NCBI GenBank assembly: GCA_034506335.1
Contig: JAPDPR010000034.1
Coordinates: 1-41,450 of the forward strand
Direction: 5' to 3'
Source of the DNA: a candidate division KSB1 bacterium
GTDB lineage: Bacteria > Zhuqueibacterota > Zhuqueibacteria > JANLFK01 > Oleimicrobiaceae
DNA: 41,450 bases
Shown: positions 32,183 to 40,654 of the stretch, piece by piece
Numbering within the stretch: position 1 is the first letter of the stretch
Layout of the letters: each line of letters opens with the position of its first letter
Translations under genes and position numbers: made by a program
Notes under the pieces: model-generated
What the model saw: the letters and a program-made list of their open reading frames with translations, nothing else
What the model was told of the DNA's origin: nothing
Databases searched by the model: none

Positions 32183-33208
32183 ATGACCTACTACGGTGTG
32201 ATGAGAGGCGTGGAGAACATATTCAACCTACGGCTGGCAATGGTCGAGCTTGCCACGGAGAAGGGAAGATCTGAGGCAGTCCGCCAGTACAACACGACCC
32301 GCAGGACAGCGCGGAAATGGGTGAGGCGTCACGAAGAGCAAGGGCTTACGGGACTTGATCAGAACAGGGCGCCGAAGCATATTCCTCACAAAACCCCGAA
32401 GGCGATGGAGGATCGGTTTATAGAGTTACGGAGGAATCATCCGGCGTGGGGGCCGGAGAGGTTAAAGATGCATTACGAGCTTCGCATCTCTGCCAAGGCA
32501 ATAGCACGGATCATTCGCCAGGCGGGTCTTGTGAGGAGGAAGAAGAGAAAGTGGCAAAAGCAAAGGGACTTGAGGGAGGTGAAAAAGCAATCAAGACCTT
32601 TCCGGCTTATTACCATAGATGTCAAGGACCTTTGCGATGATATGGACAAGCACTGGCCGCCGATGATGAGGCTTCACCTGCCACGCGATGAATACAGTGC
32701 CAGAGACGTGCGGACCGGTGGGGGCTGGTATGCGTATGGGAGGACAAAAGAGTCCACCAATGCCGCCATATTTGCCAGCTATCTACTTTCTTCCCTGAAG
32801 CACTATGGGGTGGATATGAAAGGATTGACAATCCAGACTCCCAATGGGTCAGAGTTCATCGGGAGTGTGCGCAAGAGAGGTGAGAGCGCGTTTAAGGAGG
32901 TTCTTGATGACTTTGGGGTGAGGCATTGCCGGATATACTAGGCAGAGCGATGTGGAGACTTTTCATAAGCTGATAGAGGGTTCAGAAGGCTACAGGGACA
33001 TGGATGAATTCATAGGAGAGTGCTCTGCCTATGAGCTTTATTTCAATTTCAGGAGAAAGACCCGGCATAGGGCACGGCGGACACCGGTAAACAGATACTC
33101 AAGGACAGTGGCGACAATACCTGCCCGCACGTGTTCAATCTCCCACCCGTGATTCTCGATCACTATCTCCACCACTTCACAAAGGGTGGCATGATGTGGG
33201 GTCAGTGA
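32183..33208 (+). pseudogene. Degenerate IS481-like DDE transposase
   Basis: The start MTYYGVMRGVENIFNLRL follows GGAGGGAGAG. Residues 15-90 are an HTH region (EAVRQYNTTRRTARKWVRRH), followed by HPAWGPERLKMHYEL and an integrase core with ITIDVKDL. The catalytic segment that should read TDNGSEF reads TPNGSEF, so the second Asp is lost. A stop occurs at 32939 after GVRHCRIY. The family continues in another frame as QSDVETFHKLIEG (from about 32943), then shifts again near 33090 to ILKDS...FNLPPVILDHY, ending at the TGA at 33206-33208. At least two frameshifts plus the active-site change make it dead. The AT-richer, GGA-rich codon use differs from the neighbours, consistent with transfer. Confidence 0.88.
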
Positions 33209-33230
33209 CCACGCATCAACAATTTCCTAC

Positions 33231-33259
33231 TTGAATTTGTGGAACCGGAGTTGTATCTT
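33231..33259 (+). promoter_or_regulatory. Possible promoter upstream of the HAD gene
   Basis: TTGAAT (33231-33236) and TATCTT (33254-33259) are spaced by 17 nt, predicting a start near 33266. The short leader that would follow carries the terminator-like hairpin at 33286-33319. Confidence 0.4.
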
Positions 33260-33285
33260 TGTCCCAACCGAAAAGCAGCAGGACA

Positions 33286-33319
33286 GGGGTCGTACCGGGT
33301 GGCCATCGGCCCCTTTTTT
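33286..33319 (+). terminator. Terminator-like hairpin 21 nt before the HAD start codon
   Basis: GGGGTC pairs with GGCCCC (one G-U) around a 16-nt loop that contains the palindrome TGGCCA, followed by TTTTTT. It may end transcription from the IS remnant. Alternatively, because a promoter-like pair lies just upstream, it may attenuate the HAD gene. Confidence 0.6.
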
Positions 33320-33340
33320 GCGTGGTCTTACGGGTGACTT

Positions 33341-34705
33341 GTGATAACCATACATCCTTCCGAAGCCCCAACCTTACTTGAACCGCTTGGGCAGGAGTTC
33401 GCGATCATCGAGAATCCGGCGTACGTGTTTCCCCCTTACGACGTGGTACCCCTTGCGCCAAAGATCCTCACGCCGAGAGAGCGCCTGGTAGCCGTGGTGC
33501 AGGATATGGACGGGACCACCACTACCACCGAGAACCTATGCCTTCATTCGCTGGAGACCATGGTCAGACGCGTGACTAATCGCCCCAGGCGGGAGGAGTG
33601 GACGGGGCTTGACCGCCAGCGAGATTACCCGCACATCATTGGCAACAGTACCACCAAGCATGTAGAGTATTTGCTCAAAACCTACGGCGACGCGATAGAC
33701 CTTGAGGCCTTTCGTGAGGCTTACCTGCAGGCAGCGCTGTGGACGGTGGCCAACCGTCCGGACGAGCGCAGAACCGAAGAGGTGCTGACAAATCTCCGCC
33801 ACTTCGGCTGCGCAGATCTCCTTGAGGTTGAACCGGTGCGCTCATGGCTGGCACGAGCCAGCGATTGCGGTGCACTGGCGGGGGTACCCGAGGAGGCACG
33901 GCCTTCGATTCAGCGGGTGGCCCAACGCATCCCGCTGGCCGACTTCACCGACAGGGTGCGGGCAGCGATAGACATCTATTACCAGCGCTATCACGAGATC
34001 CTCATCCACGTGCGCTTGGGAAAAGCTGAGCAGTTCCGCAACCTCTTGCCTGACCCGAGTAGGAGGCTCATCGAGCCTATGCCGGGGGTCGCCGTTTTTC
34101 TGGCGGCGGTGAAGGGCTGGCTAGGGGCGGAGCTAGCCCTTTTCTATGAGTTACTGTGTGGGCACTGCCCCGATCCCGGCGACGCGGGTCCCCAACGCCA
34201 GACCCTCGCCGCCCTCGGCCACCACCTCGAGGAGCATCCCCTAAAGGTTGCAGTCGTAACCTCATCCATCGCTTACGAGGCGAACATTGTGCTGTGCGAA
34301 GTGTTTCGTGTCATCTGCGAAGAGGTGGAGGCCTGGCCTGTATCGGCGGATCGGCGGCGCTGGCTCCAGGAACAGTTCGCCGATTACCATCGGGTCTTTG
34401 ACGTGGTGGTCACAGCGTCCGATTCCAGCGAGATCAGGCTCAAGCCCCATCGCGACTTGTACAGCCTGGCGCTGCACCAGCTTGGGGTGGCAAAGAGCGA
34501 TTTCAACAAGGTGATCGGATTTGAAGACAGCGAGTCGGGGGTGATTGCCATTCGGGCTGCGGGGGTTGGGCTGTGCGTAGCAGTGCCTTTTAGCGACACG
34601 CGCGGGCATAACCTTGAGCAGGCCGCCTATGTGCTGCACGGCGGGCTCCCGGAGGCGCTGCTGCGCCACGCGCTATTCCTTGACCCGCGCCTACTTCAGG
34701 GGTAA
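33341..34705 (+). CDS. HAD-superfamily hydrolase with unusually large cap insertion
   Basis: 454 residues. HAD motif I is VVQDMDGTTTTTEN (about 52-65), with both aspartates. Motif II is the Ser/Thr in VAVVTSS (about 303-309), motif III the Lys in IRLKPHRDLY (about 366-375), and motif IV GFEDSESGV (about 396-404). About 230 residues separate motifs I and II, far more than the ~70-100 of beta-phosphoglucomutase-like phosphatases. That insert is helical and contains YYQRYHEILIHVRLGK and the phosphatase-like EPMPGV. The start is a GTG with only a weak upstream GGGTGA. It precedes the TonB receptor by 91 nt. The substrate is unknown; a sugar phosphate is plausible given the GH38 gene downstream (inference). 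Confidence 0.85.
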   Translation: MITIHPSEAPTLLEPLGQEFAIIENPAYVFPPYDVVPLAPKILTPRERLVAVVQDMDGTTTTTENLCLHSLETMVRRVTNRPRREEWTGLDRQRDYPHIIGNSTTKHVEYLLKTYGDAIDLEAFREAYLQAALWTVANRPDERRTEEVLTNLRHFGCADLLEVEPVRSWLARASDCGALAGVPEEARPSIQRVAQRIPLADFTDRVRAAIDIYYQRYHEILIHVRLGKAEQFRNLLPDPSRRLIEPMPGVAVFLAAVKGWLGAELALFYELLCGHCPDPGDAGPQRQTLAALGHHLEEHPLKVAVVTSSIAYEANIVLCEVFRVICEEVEAWPVSADRRRWLQEQFADYHRVFDVVVTASDSSEIRLKPHRDLYSLALHQLGVAKSDFNKVIGFEDSESGVIAIRAAGVGLCVAVPFSDTRGHNLEQAAYVLHGGLPEALLRHALFLDPRLLQG

Positions 34706-34796
34706 ATTGAGGACAGGGACCATAGCTCGGTGACTGTTAGCCTTTCGAAGCACAATTGTGCAGGGAACACGGCCAGAATCAAACAGGAGGAAGGCG

Positions 34797-37781
34797 ATGA
34801 CATCGTTTCGCCGGATGTTTCGTGTGGGCATCGCCAGTGAGCTTGGCGTGCTTGTGCTGATGGCGTCCTTGACTTGGGCAGGGACCACCGGCAAGATCGC
34901 GGGGGTAGTCAAGGACGCCGACTCTGGGGAACCGCTCCCGCTGGCCAATGTGACCCTTAAGGGTACCTATCTCGGCGCCGCGACGGACGTCAAAGGACGC
35001 TATCACATCCTGAGTGTACCGCCAGGCACCTACACCTTGGTGGTCACCATGATGGGATACACCCGCGTGGAGGTGACCAACGTCCGGGTGAGCATAGATC
35101 AGACCGCGCGGGTGGACATCAGCCTGCGGCAGGCCGTGCTGGACCTCGGCACCTCAGTGGTGGTAGAAGCATCGCGGCCAATCATCCAAAAGGACTTGAC
35201 CACTAGCATCGAGGTCATCGGCGTCGACCGGCTCTATCAAGCCCCTGTGTCGCAAGTCTACGAAGCTGTGCACTTGCAGACGGGCGTCTTCTTTGACCCG
35301 ATACCCGTGGAAGGGAACCTTTCCGGCACTGGCAGAGGTGAGCCGCGCTACTCCGTGAGAGGAGGCGAGCAGGACGAAGTAGTGTGGTTCATAGACGGCA
35401 CGCGGTCGGCGGCCTGGGCTGAGGCAAAGGCGGACGCCGGCGGGTCTTTCACGCGCATCAACCGCGAGGCGGTCAAAGAGGTTCAGGTCATCACTGGCGG
35501 GTTCAACGCCGAATATGGCCAGGCGCAGTCGGGCATCGTGAACGTCATCACCAAGGAAGGTGACCAGCGCTACTCCTGGTCTGTCGATTACCAATATGGC
35601 CCACCGCACCAGCGGCACTTTGGCACCTACCTTTACGACCGGGAGAAGAATATCGAGTTCAAGCGCCACACGCTGGTGGATTCGGCCACGGGCGCCACCT
35701 ATCTGGACCCCGCCTGGTGGACGCCTGAGCGCCAGAAACAGGTGTACGACTACCGCGCCTTTGCTGATCACCAGGTTCAGCTCTCTTTCGGGGGACCAGT
35801 GCCAGGTAAGTTCATCCCCTTGCTGGGTGGCGAGTTGGCAAAGATGACATTTTTCGCCACGGCCCGCTACCAGCAGGAGGCCTACGACCTGCCCCGTCCG
35901 CGCGACACCCGCAACCTGAGCGAGTTCACCCTCAGCGGCAACTATGGGGTGCGTCCGGGGCTGAACATCAAGTTCGGTGGCCTGTACAGCCACGATGCCC
36001 ACGCCACCAACGGCGAGGAGAGTTTTCCTTACTTCGCCAAGTACTATCGAGGCTATGGCACCCTCCTGGATAACTATGTCACGCAACTTCGCCTTGGGGT
36101 CATTCACGTGCTAAGCCCCCGGCTTTTTTACGAGCTCAAGCTGAGTTCCTATACCCTCAGGCAGGATGAGACGCCCAGTCCCTACCGCGTGCTGGGGCAA
36201 TCCAAGAACCCTGACATCTGGGGCTGGCATCGATACGATGGGTTCGAGGATGAGCCGTTTCTCGCCCATCACTTTAGTTCTCTGGCACACAATGTAACCA
36301 GTGATTTGGCAGCGGTGGGAAACGTCAGCTGGCAGGTAAATGAGAGTAATCTGCTCAAGACAGGGTTTGAGTTCCATTACAACACCTACAAAGAAGACAG
36401 CTGGGTCCTCTCCGAGTGGAGTTCCGACCTGCGCGATTGGCGGTGCCGTGGACTGAATGAAACCTACCACCCATTGCAGCTGGCGTTCTACGTCCAGGAC
36501 AAGATGGAATTCGAGAGCATGATCCTCAACGTCGGCGTCCGCTATGACCTGTATGACGGGAACCGGGAGTGGTTTACCAAGGACAGCTTTGTGCTCAATC
36601 CGTCCCTTGACCCTGAATACAATCCGAACGCTGACCCTGACAAGGATGGCATCGATTCACTCGGGCACAAGAAATGGGACTTTGCCAACGTTCTGGCCAA
36701 ACCCCGCTTTCGAGTGCCGGCGTTTCACTCCATCAACCCTCGCCTTGGCATTTCCTTCCCCATCACTGAGCGGAGCGTGTTCCACTTCAGCTATGGGCAC
36801 TTCTACCAGATGCCACCCATCAACGCGCAGTATGAGTTCCTCTACTTCCGGCCGGTGTATGTGGTGAAGGGGCAGCCTTCAGTGGATACGGACCCGGAGC
36901 GGGTAATCAATCTGACCCTGCAGCCCTTGAAACCGGAGAAGACCATCCAGTTTGAGATGGGTTTCAAGCACCACTTCGAGAACCTGGCGGTGCTCAATGT
37001 GACAGGCTTTTACAAGGACGTCTTCGATCAGGTGGAACGCGCGAGGTTTTTGGACAAACGCATCTATGGTGTGGACCCGTACACGGGCAACGAATCGCGC
37101 GTGTTTTACAGCAGTCGCTACAGCGGTGACTACGGCGATGCGCGGGGGGTGGAGGTGAGCTTGCGCACGCTCTTCAGTACGGACTTTGTCTTGGACATGA
37201 ACTATAGCTTTTCCAAGAGCACGCACGGCACGGCTACTCCCTGGCAAATTCACATCGACAAGGACGGGAAGGTGACGTACCAATGGTATGTGGAGGCCAG
37301 CGATAGGCTCCCCACCGAGCGATCGTTCAGTCGGCCCCACATCTTGCGCGCCAACGTTTTCTTGAAGTATCCAATGGGGTGGCGAGTGCCTGGGCTTTTC
37401 CAGCTGTTGGGTAACAGCGACCTGAGCCTCTTGTATACCTACGTCAGCGGTCAGGCCTTCACTTACCTGGAACCGGATGACCCACCAGACCTCTTGGACA
37501 ACCATCGCATGCCGGCCCGCCAGCAGTGGGACCTGAGGTTCAATCGGTACTTCTCCTTGGGGGAGCACACCTTTACGTTCTACACGAGGGTGACCAACTT
37601 GTTCAACCAGAAGAACATCAAGACGTGGGGGTTACCTGCAGCGTTTGACCCGGAGGCCATTGACCGTTTTGTGAAGACCGGGAAACCAAGTCTGGTTGAT
37701 CCGGACGGCTTTGACATCAGCTATATGATCTACTATGCGCCGCGCAGCGTCTGGGTGGGCTTTCGCTATAACTTCCGCTGA
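34797..37781 (+). CDS. TonB-dependent outer-membrane receptor
   Basis: 994 residues. A signal peptide (about 1-28, LGVLVLMASLTWAG) is followed by a carboxypeptidase-regulatory-like domain (about 31-112, GKIAGVVKDADSGEPLPLANVTL, seen in parts), a plug domain (about 125-265, with YSVRGGEQDEVVWFIDG and EVQVITGGFNAEYGQAQSGIVNVIT) and a 22-strand-type beta-barrel ending in aromatic VWVGFRYNFR, the usual C-terminal Phe/Arg pattern for BAM recognition. It likely imports an unknown large ligand, SusC/FCB style, although no SusD-like partner is next to it. The ATG has AGGAGG 6 nt upstream. A plausible operon continues with two secreted proteins and GH38. Confidence 0.93.
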   Translation: MTSFRRMFRVGIASELGVLVLMASLTWAGTTGKIAGVVKDADSGEPLPLANVTLKGTYLGAATDVKGRYHILSVPPGTYTLVVTMMGYTRVEVTNVRVSIDQTARVDISLRQAVLDLGTSVVVEASRPIIQKDLTTSIEVIGVDRLYQAPVSQVYEAVHLQTGVFFDPIPVEGNLSGTGRGEPRYSVRGGEQDEVVWFIDGTRSAAWAEAKADAGGSFTRINREAVKEVQVITGGFNAEYGQAQSGIVNVITKEGDQRYSWSVDYQYGPPHQRHFGTYLYDREKNIEFKRHTLVDSATGATYLDPAWWTPERQKQVYDYRAFADHQVQLSFGGPVPGKFIPLLGGELAKMTFFATARYQQEAYDLPRPRDTRNLSEFTLSGNYGVRPGLNIKFGGLYSHDAHATNGEESFPYFAKYYRGYGTLLDNYVTQLRLGVIHVLSPRLFYELKLSSYTLRQDETPSPYRVLGQSKNPDIWGWHRYDGFEDEPFLAHHFSSLAHNVTSDLAAVGNVSWQVNESNLLKTGFEFHYNTYKEDSWVLSEWSSDLRDWRCRGLNETYHPLQLAFYVQDKMEFESMILNVGVRYDLYDGNREWFTKDSFVLNPSLDPEYNPNADPDKDGIDSLGHKKWDFANVLAKPRFRVPAFHSINPRLGISFPITERSVFHFSYGHFYQMPPINAQYEFLYFRPVYVVKGQPSVDTDPERVINLTLQPLKPEKTIQFEMGFKHHFENLAVLNVTGFYKDVFDQVERARFLDKRIYGVDPYTGNESRVFYSSRYSGDYGDARGVEVSLRTLFSTDFVLDMNYSFSKSTHGTATPWQIHIDKDGKVTYQWYVEASDRLPTERSFSRPHILRANVFLKYPMGWRVPGLFQLLGNSDLSLLYTYVSGQAFTYLEPDDPPDLLDNHRMPARQQWDLRFNRYFSLGEHTFTFYTRVTNLFNQKNIKTWGLPAAFDPEAIDRFVKTGKPSLVDPDGFDISYMIYYAPRSVWVGFRYNFR

Positions 37782-37820
37782 CCCAAAGCGGTGTGAGGGT
37801 CATAAACCAAGGAGTTGAGG

Positions 37821-39650
37821 ATGCGCAAGGGAATGGTCCTTTTCGGGCTGACTGCTCTGTCGGCGCTGCTTATTGCAAGCACGGGTGCCGCGCAGGTGCG
37901 GGTGCCTCTTTTTAAGATCCATGACCGCGGGGAGCTGTGGGAGACCATGAAGGACAATGGGCAGCTCGGTGGTCTGTTTTCCCCTTTCGAGTACTATCCG
38001 AGCATGGACTGGCCTGGTGGTCCGGCGGTGCTCCCCAACAAAGACGAGCAACGCTCTTATAGCCAGGGCGGCGGGGTCTGGATTGGCGGCAAGAAGGCAA
38101 ATGGTACCATCTTCTTCAACGAAATGGGGCCGTTTGACTTTGTGGACCTGGGGACCTTCTATCCGATGGAGGAGGTGGAGAATTTCATCGGCTCGCCAGG
38201 GTTTAACCCACACGAGGCCGAGGAGAAGATCACCGCGCGATGGCGCACCAGTGATGGCATCGAGGTGACCCGCCTCAGCAGGGCGTGGAGCTACCCCGCC
38301 TATGCAGATTTCATCATCATTGAGTACCTCTTCGTGAATAGGAGCGGACAGGCGCTTGGCGACGTCTACTTCGGGTTTGCTTACCTGCTGAGGCCTAGCT
38401 ACCAGGATATACTCGTGCACGGTTTCTGGGGCGACAACCTGAACGTGGACGATGAGCTGGTTGGGTATGATGCGCAGCGCAGGCTCTTGTACGCATACGA
38501 CTATTATCCCACCCAGGACATCAAATGGGATTGGGGCAATTATTGGGAGAAGCGGGGGGAGCTGCGCACTCCTGGATATGCTGGTTTTGGGCCCCTCTAT
38601 TGGGACCCTCCCAGCAACGGGGCGGACCAACCGGCGACGGTGTTCTACGCACAGGTCATCAACAACGCCCATCGCCTGACCATAACCAGCCGCACCGCGG
38701 CAGACCTCTACGCCATTCTCAACGGGAGCGACAAGAGCCTCCAGGCGCCGGAGGGTGAGCAGTTGTCGCCCTTCATGCTGCAAGGCTTTGGACCTTACGA
38801 CATGGCCGCTGGCGACACGGTGCGCATCGTCATGGTGGAGGCCGTGAACGGTATTGGCCTGGACCAGGCAGTGAAGGGGCTCGCCGCGCAGAACCTCCTG
38901 CCCGCCGGGCTGGATTCACTCAAAAAGACCGTGGACCGGGCTCAGCAGCTTTTCGCCCGCAACTACGCGCAGACCGCGCTGCCCCCGCCGGCACCGGAGG
39001 TTACCTACTACGTGCTGCCTTCCACGCAGGAAATCGTGCTCACCTGGGGGCCGGAGCTGGAGACGTGGGTGGACCCGCTCACTGGCGCTGCGGACCTGGA
39101 CATCTTTCGCGTCTACCGCAGCGATCGTTCCTACATTGGGCCTTTTACCAAGGTGCGGGACATTCGCATCAGTCGCAGCACCGACCGCAGCCGCTTCTTT
39201 GACGCGGAACTGGGCAAGTGGAAGTACAAGGACAACACGGTGCAAGTGGGCGTGGGCTACTACTATGCCGTCACCTCGGTAGACAAAAGTGGGCTGGAGA
39301 GCGGCATGACCAATCGCAACACCAAGGCGCTGGTCACTGCGCGACAACCGGCCGAAAACGCACTCCATGTGAGCGTGTTCCCCAATCCCTTCCGATTGGT
39401 CTCTGGTCTTCCCACCTCTGGGGAGGAGAGCTCCATCGTCTTTACCAACCTGCCGGCCAAGTGCACGATTCGAATTTACACGGTAAGCGGCGAGCTGGTG
39501 CGTACCTTGGAACATGACAATCCCAACTCCGGCGAACACGTGTGGGACCAGCTGAGCGATTCTCGCCAGAAGACTGCCGCCGGCGTGTACCTATACACGG
39601 TGGAGTCCGAAGTGGGGAACGCCAAAGGGACATTGCTGCTCATCAAGTGA
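37821..39650 (+). CDS. Secreted protein with type IX-style C-terminal domain
   Basis: 609 residues with a signal peptide (about 1-25, cleavage likely after AAQ). The body is a large beta-rich region not assigned to a family, with WIGGKKANGTIFFNEMGPFDF, YPMEEVENF and YYLYxxY-like repeats. A fibronectin-like stretch near 395-510 (PPPAPEVTYYVLPSTQEIVLTWGPE, then VGVGYYYAVTSVDKSGLESG) precedes a FlgD-like C-terminal domain (about 515-609, VFPNPFRLVSG, IRIYTVSGELVRTLEHDN, TAAGVYLYTVES). Export to the cell surface is likely. The start with AAGGAG 6 nt upstream follows the receptor by 39 nt. Function unknown; it may be the surface partner of the receptor. Confidence 0.85.
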   Translation: MRKGMVLFGLTALSALLIASTGAAQVRVPLFKIHDRGELWETMKDNGQLGGLFSPFEYYPSMDWPGGPAVLPNKDEQRSYSQGGGVWIGGKKANGTIFFNEMGPFDFVDLGTFYPMEEVENFIGSPGFNPHEAEEKITARWRTSDGIEVTRLSRAWSYPAYADFIIIEYLFVNRSGQALGDVYFGFAYLLRPSYQDILVHGFWGDNLNVDDELVGYDAQRRLLYAYDYYPTQDIKWDWGNYWEKRGELRTPGYAGFGPLYWDPPSNGADQPATVFYAQVINNAHRLTITSRTAADLYAILNGSDKSLQAPEGEQLSPFMLQGFGPYDMAAGDTVRIVMVEAVNGIGLDQAVKGLAAQNLLPAGLDSLKKTVDRAQQLFARNYAQTALPPPAPEVTYYVLPSTQEIVLTWGPELETWVDPLTGAADLDIFRVYRSDRSYIGPFTKVRDIRISRSTDRSRFFDAELGKWKYKDNTVQVGVGYYYAVTSVDKSGLESGMTNRNTKALVTARQPAENALHVSVFPNPFRLVSGLPTSGEESSIVFTNLPAKCTIRIYTVSGELVRTLEHDNPNSGEHVWDQLSDSRQKTAAGVYLYTVESEVGNAKGTLLLIK

Positions 39651-39668
39651 GCGACGGGAGACGTGGCG

Positions 39669-40616
39669 ATGAGACGCGCGATTCTGCCTTGCATGATCAT
39701 CCTCTGCCTCGGCACGGTGGGAGCCTGGGCACAGTGGGACTACGGATTTGAGTTCACAAAGGCTGGCTCCGCGGGTTTGCAGTTCTTGAAGATCGGCTTG
39801 GGCGGTCGCGAGACCGCCATGGGTGACGCTGGCTTGGCCACCGTGAGAGGGGTTAATGCCATCCATTGGAATCCGGCGGGAATAGCATACGTGGAGAAGG
39901 CTGAGGCTGGATTCACCCATCGCACTTGGCTTCTGGACATTCGCCTGAGCGCGGCAGCGGCGGCTGTCTCTTGGCGACACGTGGGCGTCTTTGGAATCAG
40001 CGTGGTGCATATGGGCATCCCAGAGTTTGAAGAAACCACGGTGCTCGCCCAAGACGGCACCGGGCGCAAGGTTCACGCCGGTGATCTGGCTGTCGGGCTG
40101 GCCCTCGCCCGCCGCTTCACGAACAAGCTCTCCCTGGGAGGACAGGTGCGGTACGTGAGGGAAGAGTTAGACAGAGACTCCTTCAGCAACGTCTTGCTCG
40201 ACTTTGGTGCAATCTACGAGACCGGCTTCCGTCACCTGCGGCTGTCGGTGGCCGCGCAGCACTTTGGTCCCGATATCAAGTTCCTACGCGACAAGTTCCG
40301 CATGCCGCTTCTTTTCAGAATTGGCCTCGCAGACGACCTGTTCCACACCAGTGCCAATCAATTGACCGTGGCCGTGGACCTTCTCCATCCCACCGATAAC
40401 CGCGAGCGGGTCAACGTAGGACTTGAATACGGCTTCATGGAGACCTTGTTCGTGCGTGGCGGGTACCGGGGCAATTCTGATCTCGGCGCGTGGTCCTTTG
40501 GCGCAGGAGTGCGCCACGAACTGTTCGGCGTGGCCGGTTCTCTGGACTACTCCTATGCAGACTATGGGCCAATTATGGGCGCAGTGAATACCTTCTCCTT
40601 TACTTTCGGCTTTTGA
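39669..40616 (+). CDS. PorV/PorQ-like outer-membrane beta-barrel protein
   Basis: 315 residues. A signal peptide (about 1-23, ending AWAQ) is followed by AGSAGLQFLKIGLGGRETAMGDAGLATVRGVNAIHWNPAG (positions about 32-70), the start of PorV/UPF0164-type proteins, then repeated beta-strands with alternating hydrophobics and a C-terminal aromatic FSFTFGF. PorV shuttles type IX cargo to the surface in Bacteroidota, and related proteins occur widely in FCB phyla. It follows the sorting-domain protein by 18 nt, which supports a shared export role. The ATG is used (GGGAG 8 nt upstream) rather than the closer GTG. Confidence 0.85.
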   Translation: MRRAILPCMIILCLGTVGAWAQWDYGFEFTKAGSAGLQFLKIGLGGRETAMGDAGLATVRGVNAIHWNPAGIAYVEKAEAGFTHRTWLLDIRLSAAAAAVSWRHVGVFGISVVHMGIPEFEETTVLAQDGTGRKVHAGDLAVGLALARRFTNKLSLGGQVRYVREELDRDSFSNVLLDFGAIYETGFRHLRLSVAAQHFGPDIKFLRDKFRMPLLFRIGLADDLFHTSANQLTVAVDLLHPTDNRERVNVGLEYGFMETLFVRGGYRGNSDLGAWSFGAGVRHELFGVAGSLDYSYADYGPIMGAVNTFSFTFGF

Positions 40617-40654
40617 ACAAGGATCGGGACGAATCAGAACGCCAGAGGAGACCT

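Noticed and set aside
32952..33152. Separate small gene after the transposase stop
   Set aside because: Its sequence VETFHKLIEG continues the transposase family in a shifted frame, so it is a fragment of the same pseudogene.
32100..33250. Terminal inverted repeats of the IS remnant
   Set aside because: I compared sequences before 32183 and after 33208 and found no convincing matching ends, so none is reported.
34750..34761. Perfect 12-bp palindrome GCACAATTGTGC before the TonB receptor gene
   Set aside because: About ten such palindromes are expected by chance in 41 kb. No partner regulator or second copy supports it.
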